From: Symbiodinium natans
Taxonomy: Eukaryota > Sar > Dinophyceae > Suessiales > Symbiodiniaceae
Length of the DNA stretch: 40,000 nt
Direction: 5' to 3'
NCBI GenBank assembly: GCA_905221605.1
Contig: CAJNDS010002490.1
Coordinates: 1,115,001 to 1,155,000 of the forward strand
Within the stretch, counting starts at the first letter, position 1, and each line of letters begins with the position of its first letter. A program made the position numbers and the translations under genes. The notes beneath the pieces are model-generated. The model had not been told where the DNA came from. It worked only from the letters and a program-made list of their open reading frames with translations, and made no database searches. Positions 1 through 9,660 of this stretch are shown in pieces.

Positions 1-251
1 GCTTTGGGGTTTCGGTCTCTTGGTGGCTTTGGGGTTTTGGGGTTTTGGGGTTTCGGGTTCAGGGTGAAGGTTTTGGGTTTGGGGTGGGCTTAGGGGTTTA
101 GGGGAAAAGGGTTGAGGGTTTAGGGTTTGGGGGTGAAGGTTTCGATTTTGGGTTAGGGGTTGAGGGTTTTAGGGTTTAGGGCTTAGGGCTTAGGGGAACA
201 GGGTTGAGGGTTGAGGGTTTAGGGATTAGGGTTCTGTCCCCCGATCCTGGG

Positions 252-420
252 CGCCTGATCACCGGAGAGGAGTGCTTGGCAATGCAGGGGCTTTGAAAGC
301 AGCTTTGGCGTTGTGGCTGAGACGAAGGAGAATGTTCAGAAGCGCCTGGCCGGCAAAGCATCATCCTTTCATTTCTTTGCTTTCCGGACGCTGGTGGCGT
401 TCCAGACTCTTGATATCCAG
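252..420 (+). pseudogene. C5 DNA-methyltransferase-like C-terminal remnant, frame-broken
   Basis: The frame at 252 reads RLITGEECLAMQGL, like the L-T-x-x-E-x-L-x-L-Q-G motif of C5 cytosine methyltransferases. The frame one base off reads ENVQKRLAGKASSFHFFA at 328-380, like the DLAGNAF motif that normally follows by 15-25 residues. Order and spacing fit that family, but a +1 shift, a stop at 294 and loss of the canonical Asp and Asn mark it as broken. Dinoflagellates carry many such methyltransferases. This is a motif-level call only. Confidence 0.35.
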
Positions 421-790
421 TGCATGATGTTGCCGAATCTAGTTTTTTTGTAGTTGCTGAAAGTGCTGAAAGGCCTGCGCAGGACACACTTGGAGATTTT
501 GCTATGCACTTTGTCACATGTGCCAGTAGCCACACTGAGACACAACGTGTGGCGAGCACTTGCACTCAGAAAGCTGAGAAACTAGGACACTAATTCAGCC
601 CTCAGCCCGAAATCCCCCGCCCCGGCCGGCACCTTATTACAGAACCTCACAATGGTGGGCGCCAAAAATCGAGGCCTTTACATTTCGGAACACCACCTGT
701 ACGACTGTACGACTATTCAGTGGTGCCCTAAACCCTAAACCTTAAACCCTAAACCCCAGACCCCAAACCCCAACCCTGAACCAACGACCC

Positions 791-947
791 TACTTGAAGG
801 TTCATGGCACTTACAAACCAATTATAACTGGGCTTATAACCCTACTTATCATTGGGAGAACCCCTATAAGGCCCTTATAAGGGGTATGATAAGTAGGGTT
901 ATAAGTACAGTTATAATTGGTTAGTAAGTGCCATGAACCTTCAAGTA
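791..947 (+). mobile_element. 157-bp near-perfect inverted-repeat element (TACTTGAAGG family)
   Basis: The left arm TACTTGAAGGTTCATGGCAC continues ..TTAC.AACCAATTATAACT and pairs with the right arm ending GTGCCATGAACCTTCAAGTA. The centre also folds (CTACTTATCA / TGATAAGTAG; CCTTATAAGG). It is a MITE-like hairpin with CCCTAAA repeat on its left flank. No coding capacity. Confidence 0.85.
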
Positions 948-959
948 CAACCCCACCGA

Positions 960-1045
960 AACCCGTTTACCAGGGCCCGCCGGCCCGCTGCTGGTCGTCA
1001 TCCCGGGCCGCAATGGCCGGGCCCTCTGGTTCCTCAGCCATAAAA
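960..1045 (+). other. Possible coding island PLLVVIPGRNGRALWFL
   Basis: GC-rich unique sequence between an inverted-repeat element and CCCTAAA repeat. One frame reads PLLVVIPGRNGRALWFLSH, which looks like a beta-strand-rich protein segment, and lies open until the repeat. No splice site is convincing and I do not recognise a family. Confidence 0.25.
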
Positions 1046-1740
1046 ACCCTAAACCCTAAACCCTGAACCCGCAGCCCTAGCCCTAATCCCTAAACCCTAA
1101 ACCCTATACCCCATACCCCATAACCCTAAACCCAAACCCTAAACCCTAAACCCTAAACCCTAAACCCCATCTCCCCAACTAGAACCCACCAACAGAACCC
1201 GAAACCTGCTTGTAGAACCCTGAGCCCCTACAGAAAAGCCCCAAACCTCAAAGCCCTAGAAGCCCTTCAGCTCAATAGCGTTTTGAACTCTACAGCCCCT
1301 TCAAACCTACTATCTGCTCAAGAGCCCGTAGAAAATGACAAAAACCCCTCTATTTCCCGATAAAAAAGACTGCTGTGTTTTTGTTGAAGGGTTTAGTTGA
1401 AACCCACAGATCTCTGAAGCCCCGAAGCCTCTAAACCCCTGAAAAACGCCCTCAAAGCCGCAAAACACCCCGTGCCGCCGTGATGGCACGATGTTGGTGT
1501 GGCCGAAGCCCTACTCGAGATTCGACACGACACTAAACCCCACATCCTTAAATCCCTGAAGCCTTTAGACCCCAAGCCCCAAACCTCCCACCTCCACCCG
1601 GCTCCAAACAAAGAGAGAAGCTCCCCTAAACGCCTGAACCCCCAAAACCACTAAAGTCCCAACTCTAAGCCACTAAGCCCCTAAGCCCCTAAGCCCCTAC
1701 CCCCAAACCTAAGCCCGTGAACCCCCAAGCCCTAACACGT

Positions 1741-2043
1741 TAAACCCCCAACCCCTAACCCTTAAACCCCTAAACCCCTAAACCCCTAATCCCCTAATCC
1801 CCTAATCCCTAAACCCTAAACCCTAAACCCTAAACCCTAAACCCTAAACCCTAAACCCTAAACCCTAGACCCTAAACTCCAAACTCCAAACTCCTAGACC
1901 CTAAACCCTAAACCCCTACCCCCTAAACCCTAAACCCTAAACCCTAAACCCTAAACCCTAAACCCTAAACCCTAAACCCTAAACCCTAAACCCTAAACCC
2001 TAAACCCTAAACCCTAAACCCTAAACCCTAAACCCTAAACCCC
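1741..2043 (-). repeat. CCCTAAA telomeric-type array
   Basis: About 240 bp of mostly perfect CCCTAAA units (1801-1870 and 1916-2042) interrupted by variants such as CCCTAGA and CTCCAAA. It ends directly at the acceptor of the 2046 exon. Degenerate C-type repeat (CCCTAAGCCC, CCCAAACC) extends leftwards to about 1045. Confidence 0.95.
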
Positions 2044-2045
2044 AG

Positions 2046-2112
2046 GCCGGGAGCCGGTCCTGCGGCGCCTGGTGGCCGAGGTCGGCCCGGTGGCGGTGCT
2101 GGTGCCGGCGAG
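2046..2112 (+). CDS. Papain-family (C1A) peptidase exon candidate
   Basis: After CCCCAG| at 2045 the frame reads REPVLRRLVAEVGPVAVLVPA and stops being needed at a GT donor (2113). The pattern L-x-x-x-V-A-x-V-G-P-V-A-V-x-V-x-A is characteristic of the segment before the active-site His in papain/cathepsin proteases. The exon is flanked by CCCTAAA on the left and TTTAGGG on the right. No catalytic Cys, His or Asn exon was found nearby, so this is a motif call on one exon. Confidence 0.4.
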
Positions 2113-2465
2113 GTGCCTCTAATTTGTTTTGTCCGGGGGGTTTAGGGTTTAGGGTTTAGGGTTTAGGGGTTAGGGTTTGAGGGACTTCCGGGCTGTTTCG
2201 GGGTTTAGGGGTCCAAGGCTTCAGGATTTTGAGGGTCTTTTGGGGGTTTTAGGGGTTGAGGGTCTGAGGGTTCAACGTTTAGGGTTTAAGGGTTTTTGGG
2301 GTTTAGGGGTTGAGGGCTTAGGGATTTTCAGGGTTTAGGGTTTAGGGATTTTTGGGGTTTAGGAGTTCAGGGGTTGAGTTCAGAAGAGCCAAGGGAGGCC
2401 ATGTATACGTCCAAAATGTTTGGTTCAGAGCGCCCTAGAACCCTGAGAGGGGTTAGTGACCCAAA

Positions 2466-2512
2466 AAGCCAATACCCCTTGAATGAGGAATATGCCTTCC
2501 CTTCTCTGGTTT
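2466..2512 (+). mobile_element. Half copy of the AGAGCCCAATACCCC family
   Basis: AAAAAGCCAATACCCCTT followed by GAATGAGGAATATGCC resembles a left half of the family. The right half is absent, and CCCTAAA repeats start shortly after at 2523. Confidence 0.4.
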
Positions 2513-2522
2513 CAGGTATTTT

Positions 2523-2757
2523 TAAACCCTGAAACGAACCCTAAACCCTAAACCCTAAACCCTAAACCCTAAACCCTAAACCCTAAACCCTAAACCCTAA
2601 ACCCTAAACCCTGAACCCTGAACCCTGAACCCTAAACCCTAAACCCTAAACCCTAAACCCTAAACCCTAAACCCTAAACCCTAAACCTTAAACCCTAAAC
2701 CCTAAACGCTAAACCCTAAACCCTAAACCCTGACCCTAAACCCTGAACCCTAAACCC
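2523..2757 (-). repeat. CCCTAAA telomeric-type array
   Basis: Near-pure CCCTAAA with CCCTGAA variants clustered at 2611-2632 and single variants near 2690-2710. It precedes the island at 2766. Confidence 0.95.
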
Positions 2758-2765
2758 AAAATATA

Positions 2766-2895
2766 GCGTATTGGGCAGTCTGCGGAGCTGAAGCCGCCTG
2801 TGGTCGCAGGTTCGCCACCCTCTGCGCCTGGGCGCATTCCTTGGCCGACGCCTGGATCGAGTTCGGGGCGGCGGGAGGCAGGCGCAGGGGTCCCA
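2766..2895 (+). other. GC-rich possible exon island, unrecognised
   Basis: After ATATAG| the frame reads ..CGAEAACGRRFATLC followed by AWAHSLADAWIEFG, open to 2885, then TTTAGGG begins at 2896. The left flank is CCCTAAA. Codon content looks protein-like but no family is evident. Confidence 0.3.
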
Positions 2896-3589
2896 GGGTT
2901 TAGGGTTGAGGGTTTATGGTTTTGGGGTTTACGGTTTAGGGTTTAGGGTTTAGGGTTCAGGGTTTTTAGGTTTCGGGTTTAGGGCTGGGGGTCTAGGCCT
3001 CAGGCCCTATAAGCCCCCTAGACCCTGAAAGCCTCGCAAGCCCCCAAAGCCCGTCAATCTGAACAAGACCCTCAAACCGAAACCCCAAGCCCTAAAGCCA
3101 AACCCAAACCCTAAACTTTAAATCGCCCTCTGAGCCTCAAACCTTAAACCCCAAGCCCCAAACCTCCCAGAAGCCCCTAAGCCCTGCGCGTGGGCGAGGG
3201 GCGCCAAACGCCCCAATCTGCGCGGAAGAAGCCTGGGAGGCACGACTGGGGGGTTTTCATAGAGGGCTTGACTGAGGTAGTGTTTGGGGTTTAGGGCTAG
3301 GGTTTGGATTTGGGGGTATCCAGACCAGGTTTAGGATTTAGGGTTTATGGTTTGTGGTTTAGGGTTCAAAAGTCTAGAATCCATCACAAGGGTTTTCCCA
3401 AAAGTCGAGATCCATCACAAGGGTTTTCCCGTCATATCGGGGTCGGAATAACTTCTGGCAATTTTCCCTTATGGCCCCTTCATATTTATGCTGTAATAAC
3501 CCCCCCCCAAAAAAAAACCCTGTTCTGATTATTAATTAAGGCTCCTACAGTCCTACAGTAGGGCCTTTTTCGGTTTTTCCGACCAGTTT

Positions 3590-4085
3590 CCTTCCACCCC
3601 CACCTTGAACAGGTTTAGGGTTTAGGGTTTGGAGTTTAGGGTTTACGGTCTATTTTCCAAGCACCAGCGGGTGCAGGGCAGCAGTGCTGTGCAGAGACCC
3701 GAAAAGGGCCCACAGGGTTTATAGAGTTTAGGGTTTAGGGTTTAAGGTTTAGGGTTCAGGGTTTAGGGTTTTTCCATCAGGGTTTAGAGGGCTTACAGGG
3801 CTTCCGAGAGTTTAGAGGGTTTAGGGCTCGTGGAGTTGGTTTGGGGCCATCTTTGGGTCTAACATTTGGGTCTTCCTCAATTTGGGGGTTCAAGGTTTGG
3901 GATTGACTGTTCATCGGGTTTTAGGGTTGTGGGGGGGGGGGGTGGGGGCGGGTTTGGGGCTTGAGGGCCCTAAACCCTAAACCCTAAACCCTAAGCCCTA
4001 AACCCTGAACCCTAAACCCTAAGCCCTAAACCCTAAACCCTAAACCCTACGCGGAAACCCTACAAACCCTATAAACCCTGTAAGA
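3590..4085. repeat. TTTAGGG block turning directly into a CCCTAAA block
   Basis: Degenerate TTTAGGG repeat (3613-3960), including G-runs at 3940-3951, turns at GAGGGCCCTAAACC (about 3965) into CCCTAAA repeats to 4050. This is a head-to-head telomeric junction with GGGCCC at the turn. Confidence 0.9.
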
Positions 4086-4153
4086 CCTGAACCTTATGAA
4101 CTCCATGAGCCCATAAATGCCACAAACCCTACAAGCTTTGTAAGCCTTACAAG

Positions 4154-4254
4154 CCAAAGAGCACAATACCCCTTAGCTAAGGACTATTCGAACCCTGAAC
4201 CCTGAACCCTAAACCCTAAACCCTAGACTCACAAGGGGTGTTGTGCTCTCTGGG
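4154..4254 (+). mobile_element. AGAGCCCAATACCCC family copy with telomeric insert
   Basis: The left half CCAAAGAGCACAATACCCC plus TTAGCTAAGGACTATTCG and the right end ACAAGGGGTGTTGTGCTCTC are intact, but the centre is replaced by about five CCCTAAA/CCCTGAA units (4191-4226). It parallels the telomeric insertions in the introners. Confidence 0.75.
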
Positions 4255-4821
4255 CCTCCAGGCCATTTCAAAGTGGATGTCCTCCGGGGGCCCTAGGCCA
4301 CGAGCCTGCACCGAGAGCCCAAAGCTCCGCGTACTGGACTGGTGCCTTAAGTAAACCCTAAACCCTAATCCCTAATCCCCAAACCTGAATCCCAAGTGCA
4401 GTAGTACTTACCTTCATTCCCCCCCCCCCCTCCCCAGCTAATTTTTCTTCCCAGGGTTCCGGGGTTCAGGGGTTCAGGGTTGAGGAGTGGCTTAGGTCAT
4501 ACGGTCAGGGGGCCTCAGGGCAGGGGTTTAAGACAGATCATGCCCCTGTTTTTTGGGGGTTTTAGATTGGTTTTTTTGAATGTGCGGGGTGGGGCGGTGC
4601 TCGGGTTTAGGGCCGAGGGCTCCTTACTGCTCCCATCTGCTCTCTCTGATCTCAGGCTTCTATCCCAACCTCACTTCCTAGCAAATGCTAAATCAAATAT
4701 CCAAACCCCAACACCCTAAACCCTGTAAGACCCTGAACCTTGACTAGCTCAGATGCCGAAAGCCTTGCTCATAAGCAGGCCTGGTGTAGGGTTTAGGTTT
4801 GAACAATGAAACCAGGCCCTA

Positions 4822-4940
4822 TAGCTACTACTTGCTTAAGAACCCCAAAAGAATAAACAGCAATAATCCCAATATTACCCTTAATAAGGAAAATACATGG
4901 TTTAAAACTTTTTTGGGGTTCTTAAGCAATTAGTAGCTTA
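4822..4940 (+). mobile_element. Inverted-repeat element (CTTGCTTAAGAACCCC family)
   Basis: TAGCTACTACTTGCTTAAG + AACCCCAAAA on the left pairs with TTTTTGGGGTTCTTAAGC + AATTAGTAGCTTA on the right; the centre is AT-rich. A related copy lies at 28884-29028. Confidence 0.8.
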
Positions 4941-5359
4941 CTAGCTCAGTGGTATGGCCGTTTTTGGGGGGTAGCTTGGACGTTTATTTATGTATTTGTT
5001 TATTTATTGTATTTATTCATGTGTTTATGTGTTTACATATTTGTTTATTTCCTTTATGTATTAATGTGTTTATGATGTGTTTACATCTTTGCTTATTTGT
5101 TTACTTATGTATTCATTTCTTTATTTATTCATTTTTTCAATAAAAGGGTTGCAAGGGGAGAGTATCTAATTGTTGAAGGCTGGCTCTTCTACTTTTCCCG
5201 CTGAAGAGGCAAGTGCCACACGCCAGAAGCACAAAGCCCTAAACCCCTAAACCCCGAAGCCCTAAGCCCTAAGCCCTAAACCCCAAACCCCAAACCCTAA
5301 ACCCTAAACCCTAAGCCCTAAACCCTAAACCCCAAACCCCGAACCCTAAACCCTAAGGC

Positions 5360-5411
5360 AATGTGGATGAACTCGTGAATTTCTGCGCTCAGAGCCTCAG
5401 ACCCTCAAGTT
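5360..5411 (+). other. Small possible exon NVDELVNFCAQSL
   Basis: Between CCCTAAGGCA and a TTTAGGG block at 5458, one frame reads NVDELVNFCAQSLRPS. Possible acceptor AAG| at 5358. Too short to classify. Confidence 0.2.
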
Positions 5412-6349
5412 CCCCTAAGCCCTGGGGGGCCCGAAGAATCTGAAGAACCCTAAATTCGGGTTTAGGGCTCAGGGTGTAGAACCAGGTTTCAAACAGGCCC
5501 TGAAACCCTGCATTCCAAGTGGACGTGTGATGCCTCTGCCTTCATTCCTGAAGCCTCCATTTGCAAGCGCCTAAGCCTTTGAGCCGCACCCGAAAACCCT
5601 AAGCCCTAAACCGAAAGCCCGAGACCCGAAACCCCCAAGCTCCTAAACATGTACCCGGAAGCCCGCCTAAACAATTCTGAGCCCTTGAAGCCTCCCAAAA
5701 CCTCAATAGAAACCAGGCCGCGCGGATGCACCACCTGGGACGAGTGGGGCATTGACGCGCGGCGGAACTTCGGCCCAAGCCCAAACTCGAGTTTGGGGTT
5801 TAGGGGGGCTAGGGTTGAGGGTTTAGGGTTTAGGGTAACGGTTTAGGGTTTAGCGATTTGGGGCCCTTGTTGTTGGGCCAGAATAGGGGCTGACATGGGG
5901 CTGTGCGGTGTCTTTTTCGGGGAGCACCCTTTTTCAAAGAGGTTGGTACGAGGGTTTAGGCCTGAGGGTTGTGTGACCCTTTTGAAGCCCTCTTGACATA
6001 GAGTCATAGAGTATATGTGTAGTTCTCTAGATCAGGCTTCCTTTCTGAATCCCCGACATAGAGCGGCACCCTTTACAAAGGGACCCCTAAAGGGACCCTA
6101 ATTTGGAGAACAACCCATATGTTTGTCCTGAACCCTGAACTTCAAGGCCAAAATCGAAGGGTTTGTGCCCGGGGTTTCAGGTTCTCAGGTTGTTTTTTAT
6201 GGGGTCAATGGCCTTGTCGTGGGTTTGTCTACTACGCGTGTAGGTTTCCCCCATAAATGAAGGCTATTTAGGGACAATCAAGCCTAATTCAGGTTTTTAA
6301 GGGGGAACCTCAGGGGGGGGGGGGGGGGGGGCAGTATCGAGGGGGGTAC

Positions 6350-6456
6350 CCAGAGAGCCCAATACCCCTTAATTAGGGAATAGACCTTAAATTATAAAAG
6401 GATCCTTAATATGATTTAAGGACTATTCCTTAATTAGGGGTATTGGGCTCTTTGGG
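6350..6456 (+). mobile_element. Inverted-repeat element (AGAGCCCAATACCCCTTAAT family), intact copy
   Basis: CCAGAGAGCCCAATACCCCTTAATTAGG at the left (quoted to its first bases) is complementary to the right end CCTTAATTAGGGGTATTGGG + CTCTTTGGG. Inside are CTTAAATTATAAAAGGATCC and a matching right half. At about 107 bp it is the cleanest copy of this family in the window. Confidence 0.85.
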
Positions 6457-6589
6457 TAGTAGGGAAACTCATGGTGGTAAAGAAGGTTCTCCTGAAGGAC
6501 CATAGTTCTAAAGTGCTGAGAAGACGATGGTCCGAGCACGAAAACATCATGGCCTGAGGGCTTGAGCATGTTGGGGTTTCAGCGTTCTT

Positions 6590-6830
6590 TCAACCCCCAA
6601 ACCCCAAACCCCAAACCCCAAACCCTAAACCCTAAACCCTAAGCCCGAAACCCTAAACCCTAAACCCCAAACCCTAAACCCTAAACCCTAAACCCCAAAC
6701 CCTAAACCCTAAACCCCAAACCCTAAACCCCAAACCCTAAACCCTAAACCCTAAACCCCAAACCCTAAACCCTAAACCCTAAACTTAAACCCTAAACCCC
6801 AAACCCTAAACCCGAAACCCTAAACCTCTC
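6590..6830 (-). repeat. CCCTAAA / CCCCAAA mixed array
   Basis: About 240 bp alternating CCCTAAA and CCCCAAA in a semi-regular way (CCCAAACCCTAAACCCTAAA-type higher order). It leads into the 21-bp minisatellite. Confidence 0.95.
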
Positions 6831-6853
6831 CTACCATATAAATATAAACCTTA

Positions 6854-7055
6854 ATGGTATTCGTGGGCAAGGCCCAAATATTCATGGGCAAGGCCCAAAT
6901 ATTCGTGGGCAAGGCCCAGATATACGTGGGCAAGGCCCAAAGATTCGTGCCCAAAGATTCGTGGGCAAGGCCCAAAGATTCGTGGGCAAGGCCCAAATAT
7001 TCGTGGGCAAGGCCCAAATATTCGTGGGCAAAGGCCCAACAACTCGTGGGCAAGG
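6854..7055 (+). repeat. 21-bp minisatellite (ATTCGTGGGCAAGGCCCAA unit)
   Basis: About nine to ten copies of a 21-bp unit centred on GTGGGCAAGGCCCA, with variation ATA/ATT, AAAT/AAAG and one shortened copy at 6945-6959. Since 21 is a multiple of three, all frames stay open and give repeats such as VGKAQIF on the plus strand; I treat these as translation artefacts of the repeat. GGGC and GCCC in each unit can pair. Confidence 0.9.
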
Positions 7056-7426
7056 CCCGGCCTTGAGCCCCTCAACCCTTGAGACCCTAAACCCTTGAGA
7101 CCCTAAACCCTTGAGACCTAAACACTTGCGAACCCCATTAGTTTTGATGTTGAACCATCCTACAACTAAGAAGAAACTTTGTATGTCTTAATGTTATGGG
7201 AACTCCGGGTGGGTGGGTATTTTTCGATGGTCTAGACAGCGAACCTAAACGAGAAACTGCTCGACCAGGAGCTCTTGAACGCTAAACCCTAAACCCGAAA
7301 CCCGAAACCCTAAACCCTAAACCCTAAACCCTAAACCCTAAGCCCTAAGCCCTAAGCCCTAAGCCCTAAGCCCAAAACCCTAAACCGCAGGGTTTTTGGC
7401 GAGGCTCGAGGTTTCTTGGCCTTCCT

Positions 7427-7590
7427 CCCAAAGAGCCCAATACCCCTTAATTAAAGGAATATTCCTTAAATAATATTAAGGATCCCTTTATAATTTAAGG
7501 TTTATTCCTGAAATCATATTAAGGATCCCTTTATAATTTAAGGTCTATTCCTTAATTAAGGGGTATTGGCAGGGTCTTGGGCTCCCTGGG
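7427..7590 (+). mobile_element. AGAGCCCAATACCCC family, internally duplicated copy
   Basis: The left end CCAAAGAGCCCAATACCCC and right end GGGGTATTGG..GGGCTCCCTGG match the family, with a 9-bp insertion in the right terminus. The segment ATATTAAGGATCCCTTTATA occurs twice in the interior, an internal tandem duplication like those in the introners. It abuts the candidate exon at 7624. Confidence 0.75.
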
Positions 7591-7623
7591 CTGAGCCCTG
7601 CGCCCTTTGGCCCACCTTCCCAG

Positions 7624-7694
7624 GAGATCTGCGCCCACCTCTGCGCGGAAGAGCGCCTGGACTTACCCTACACCCCGATGGAGACGGTGCGCAA
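7624..7694 (+). CDS. Candidate exon, unrecognised protein
   Basis: Bounded by CCCAG| (7623) and CGCAAG|GTGCC (7695), the frame reads EICAHLCAEERLDLPYTPM then ETVRK. Splice borders and codon use are good, but the family is unknown. It lies just right of an inverted-repeat element. Confidence 0.4.
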
Positions 7695-7843
7695 GGTGCC
7701 TGGAGAAAGGGGGGGGGGGCGGGGCGCTCCGGAAGCATATGTATATGTACACATGAAATGTACATTTTGGCTACTTGCTTAGTTCATTAATTATCTCATG
7801 AATGAGTGAAGATACCATATTAACTTATATATGGTAGTATGTT

Positions 7844-7881
7844 TACTTGAAGGTTCATGGTACCTACTAACCAATTATTTT
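7844..7881 (+). mobile_element. Solo left end of the TACTTGAAGG family
   Basis: TACTTGAAGGTTCATGG followed by TACCTACTAACCAATTAT matches the left arm of the element at 791-947 with few differences. No right arm follows before the GC-rich sequence at 7885, so this copy is truncated. Confidence 0.6.
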
Positions 7882-8094
7882 AAGGGGCGCAGGCAGAAGC
7901 GCGGGGCGAGCAGTTTCTAACCATTTTGAGGCCCCTAAACTCCCTTAAAATCTCTAAGCGTTAAGTTTCTAAGCATTTTCAGGCCCCTAAACTCCCTTCA
8001 AATCTCTAAGCGTTTGAGGCTCCTAGACTCCCTTAACGTTTCTAAGCACTTTATAAGGCCCCTAAACTCCCTTTTTCCTAGCCCCGACCTTAGA

Positions 8095-8245
8095 CACATC
8101 GCTTATGCCCGCCCTTTGGGGGGCGTCATGCTCCTGATGCGCCCCCGGGGTCCCGCCCCGGGAGCCGCTGATGCTCCTGATGCGCGCCTGGGGGTCCCGG
8201 GCTGGACCCGCTGATGCTCATGATGCGCGCCCTCTGGGGGCCTCC
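8095..8245 (+). repeat. Imperfect tandem repeat around TGATGCTCCTGATGCGC
   Basis: GTCATGCTCCTGATGCGCCC (8127), GATGCTCCTGATGCGCGCC (8169) and GATGCTCATGATGCGCGCC (8213) recur about every 43 bp with GGGGTCCCG-type spacers. No coding role is evident. Confidence 0.6.
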
Positions 8246-8468
8246 GTGGCGACGCAAAAAACCACGAAAAAAAAACCGTTCACCGGCGGCACGCGGGGGT
8301 CGGCGGCACTGGCGTCCGGCCTAATTCTGCTTCGCAGAAGGCCAGAGGCCAGCAAGGCTATTCCCGGGACGACCCGGGCTAAAAGGTCCGCATTTGCTCG
8401 GTCCTTTGGGGACCTCGCGCTGCCCGATTTAATGGCTACCGCCAGTGCCGCCGACCCCAAATTTTCCA
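8246..8468 (+). other. GC-rich open stretch ending in a possible donor, unrecognised
   Basis: A plus-strand frame is open through the whole stretch and ends ..FGDLALPDLMATASAADP-FSKV at 8470, where AAG|GTGGGTGGG could be a donor. The minus strand is open as well (8218-8469), as expected at this GC content, so strand and coding status are unresolved. Confidence 0.25.
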
Positions 8469-9660
8469 AGGTGGGTGGGGTGGGGGGGGGGGGGGTGGGG
8501 GGTGGGGGGGGGTGGGGGTGGGGCGGAAGGGCGGAGCAAGCGGAGCGGGCGGAGGGGGCGTGCAGTCATCTGATCGAGTCTAGAGAGGCAAAGGGCCAGA
8601 GGCCCGTAAAACTGTGGGGCCATGAGCCAGTAGGCACAGGGCCAGGGGGGACCATCAAGGGCATGGAGCCATTATCCAGCTGGCCAGGGGGGGGGGGTTG
8701 GGGGGACGGTGATGGTGAGGGAAGTGAGTCATTCGATTGCTGAACAGCAGAGCTCGGTGACAGGGGCGGAGGGCTCGGAGGGGTAGTCCTGCATTGGGAA
8801 GGGGTGTGGGGGTGGGGGGCGTGGGGTTGGGGAGGCGGGTGCCCGAGCGTGTGGCAAGTTGGGTGAAAGCGGTGAGAGGGGGGGAGCGGTCGGGGGTGGG
8901 GGCAAGGGGGAGGGGAGCGGGATGGGGGTGGAATGGGTTGGGAAGGGGGAGTGGGGGCAGGGGAAGGAGTGGGGGGGAGGGGGGTGGTGGGGAGGGGTAG
9001 GGGAGGAGGATGGAGTGGAATGGTTGTGGGAGGGGGGGCAGGGGAAGAGGGGCGGGATTGGGGGTACGGTGAGAAGGGCGGAGCAAGCAGGGGCGGGCAT
9101 GCACTGGAGCCCGGCAAAGGCCCGTTTAACGGGGGCCATGAGGTACAGGGCCATGGGTTAGCAGCCCCAGCCCCAGCCCCAGCCCCACCCAGCCCCAGCC
9201 CTGCGGGGAGGATTGGGGAGTTGGGGGGTGGAAGGCAGGGGTGGAGTAAGGGGAGCGGTGAAACAGCGGGGCAGAGTGGGGAGAGGGGTGGAGTGGAATG
9301 GTTGGGAAGGTGGTGGGAGTGGGGGAGGGGGATTGGGGGTGGGGAAGGGGTAGGGGAGGGTGGAGTGGAATGGTGGAATGGTTGGGGGTGCGTGGGGGGG
9401 ATTGGGGTTGGGGGGTGGAAGGCAGGGGTGGAGAGGGGAAGGGTAGTGGGAGGGGGGGAAGGGGTTGGTGGTGGAAGGGTTAGGGGCGGGCAAGGGGGTA
9501 CGGTGAGAGGGGGGGTAGGGGAGGAGGATGGAGTAGAATAGGGGTAGGGGAGGAGGATGGAGTGGAATGGTTGGGAAGGGGAAGGGTAGTGGGAGGGGCA
9601 GGGGAAGGGTTGGTGGTGGGAGTGGGCAGGGGGGTAGGTGGGTGAGGGCAGAGAGGGTCT
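8469..9660 (+). repeat. 1.2-kb G-rich, purine-skewed tract with GGAGTGGAATGG motif
   Basis: The plus strand is dominated by GGGG, GGTGG and GGGAAGG runs with very little C. A loose repeat GGATGGAGTGGAATGGTTGG recurs near 9008, 9288, 9361, 9527 and 9556. Many G4-capable runs are present. The long proline-rich frames on the minus strand and glycine-rich frames on the plus strand reflect composition. Short unique islands at 8580-8760 and 9080-9160 share CAAAGGCC(C/A)G and GGGGCCATGAG, perhaps a dispersed repeat. Confidence 0.8.

Noticed and set aside
1-235. A chromosome end at the start of the window
   Set aside because: The repeats at 1-235 are degenerate TTTAGGG, oriented towards the interior rather than as a left telomere (which would read CCCTAAA), and similar blocks occur throughout all 40 kb.
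4941-4960. TAGCTCAGTGGTATGG, similar to a tRNA D-arm
   Set aside because: No acceptor stem, anticodon arm or T-arm follows; the flanking sequence is an inverted-repeat element and AT-rich DNA. It more likely relates to the introner end motif TAGCTGAGTGG.
6820-7075. Overlapping frames with GKAQ/GLAHEYL repeats
   Set aside because: Several frames on both strands are open at once over the 21-bp minisatellite, which indicates repeat structure, not selection for protein.
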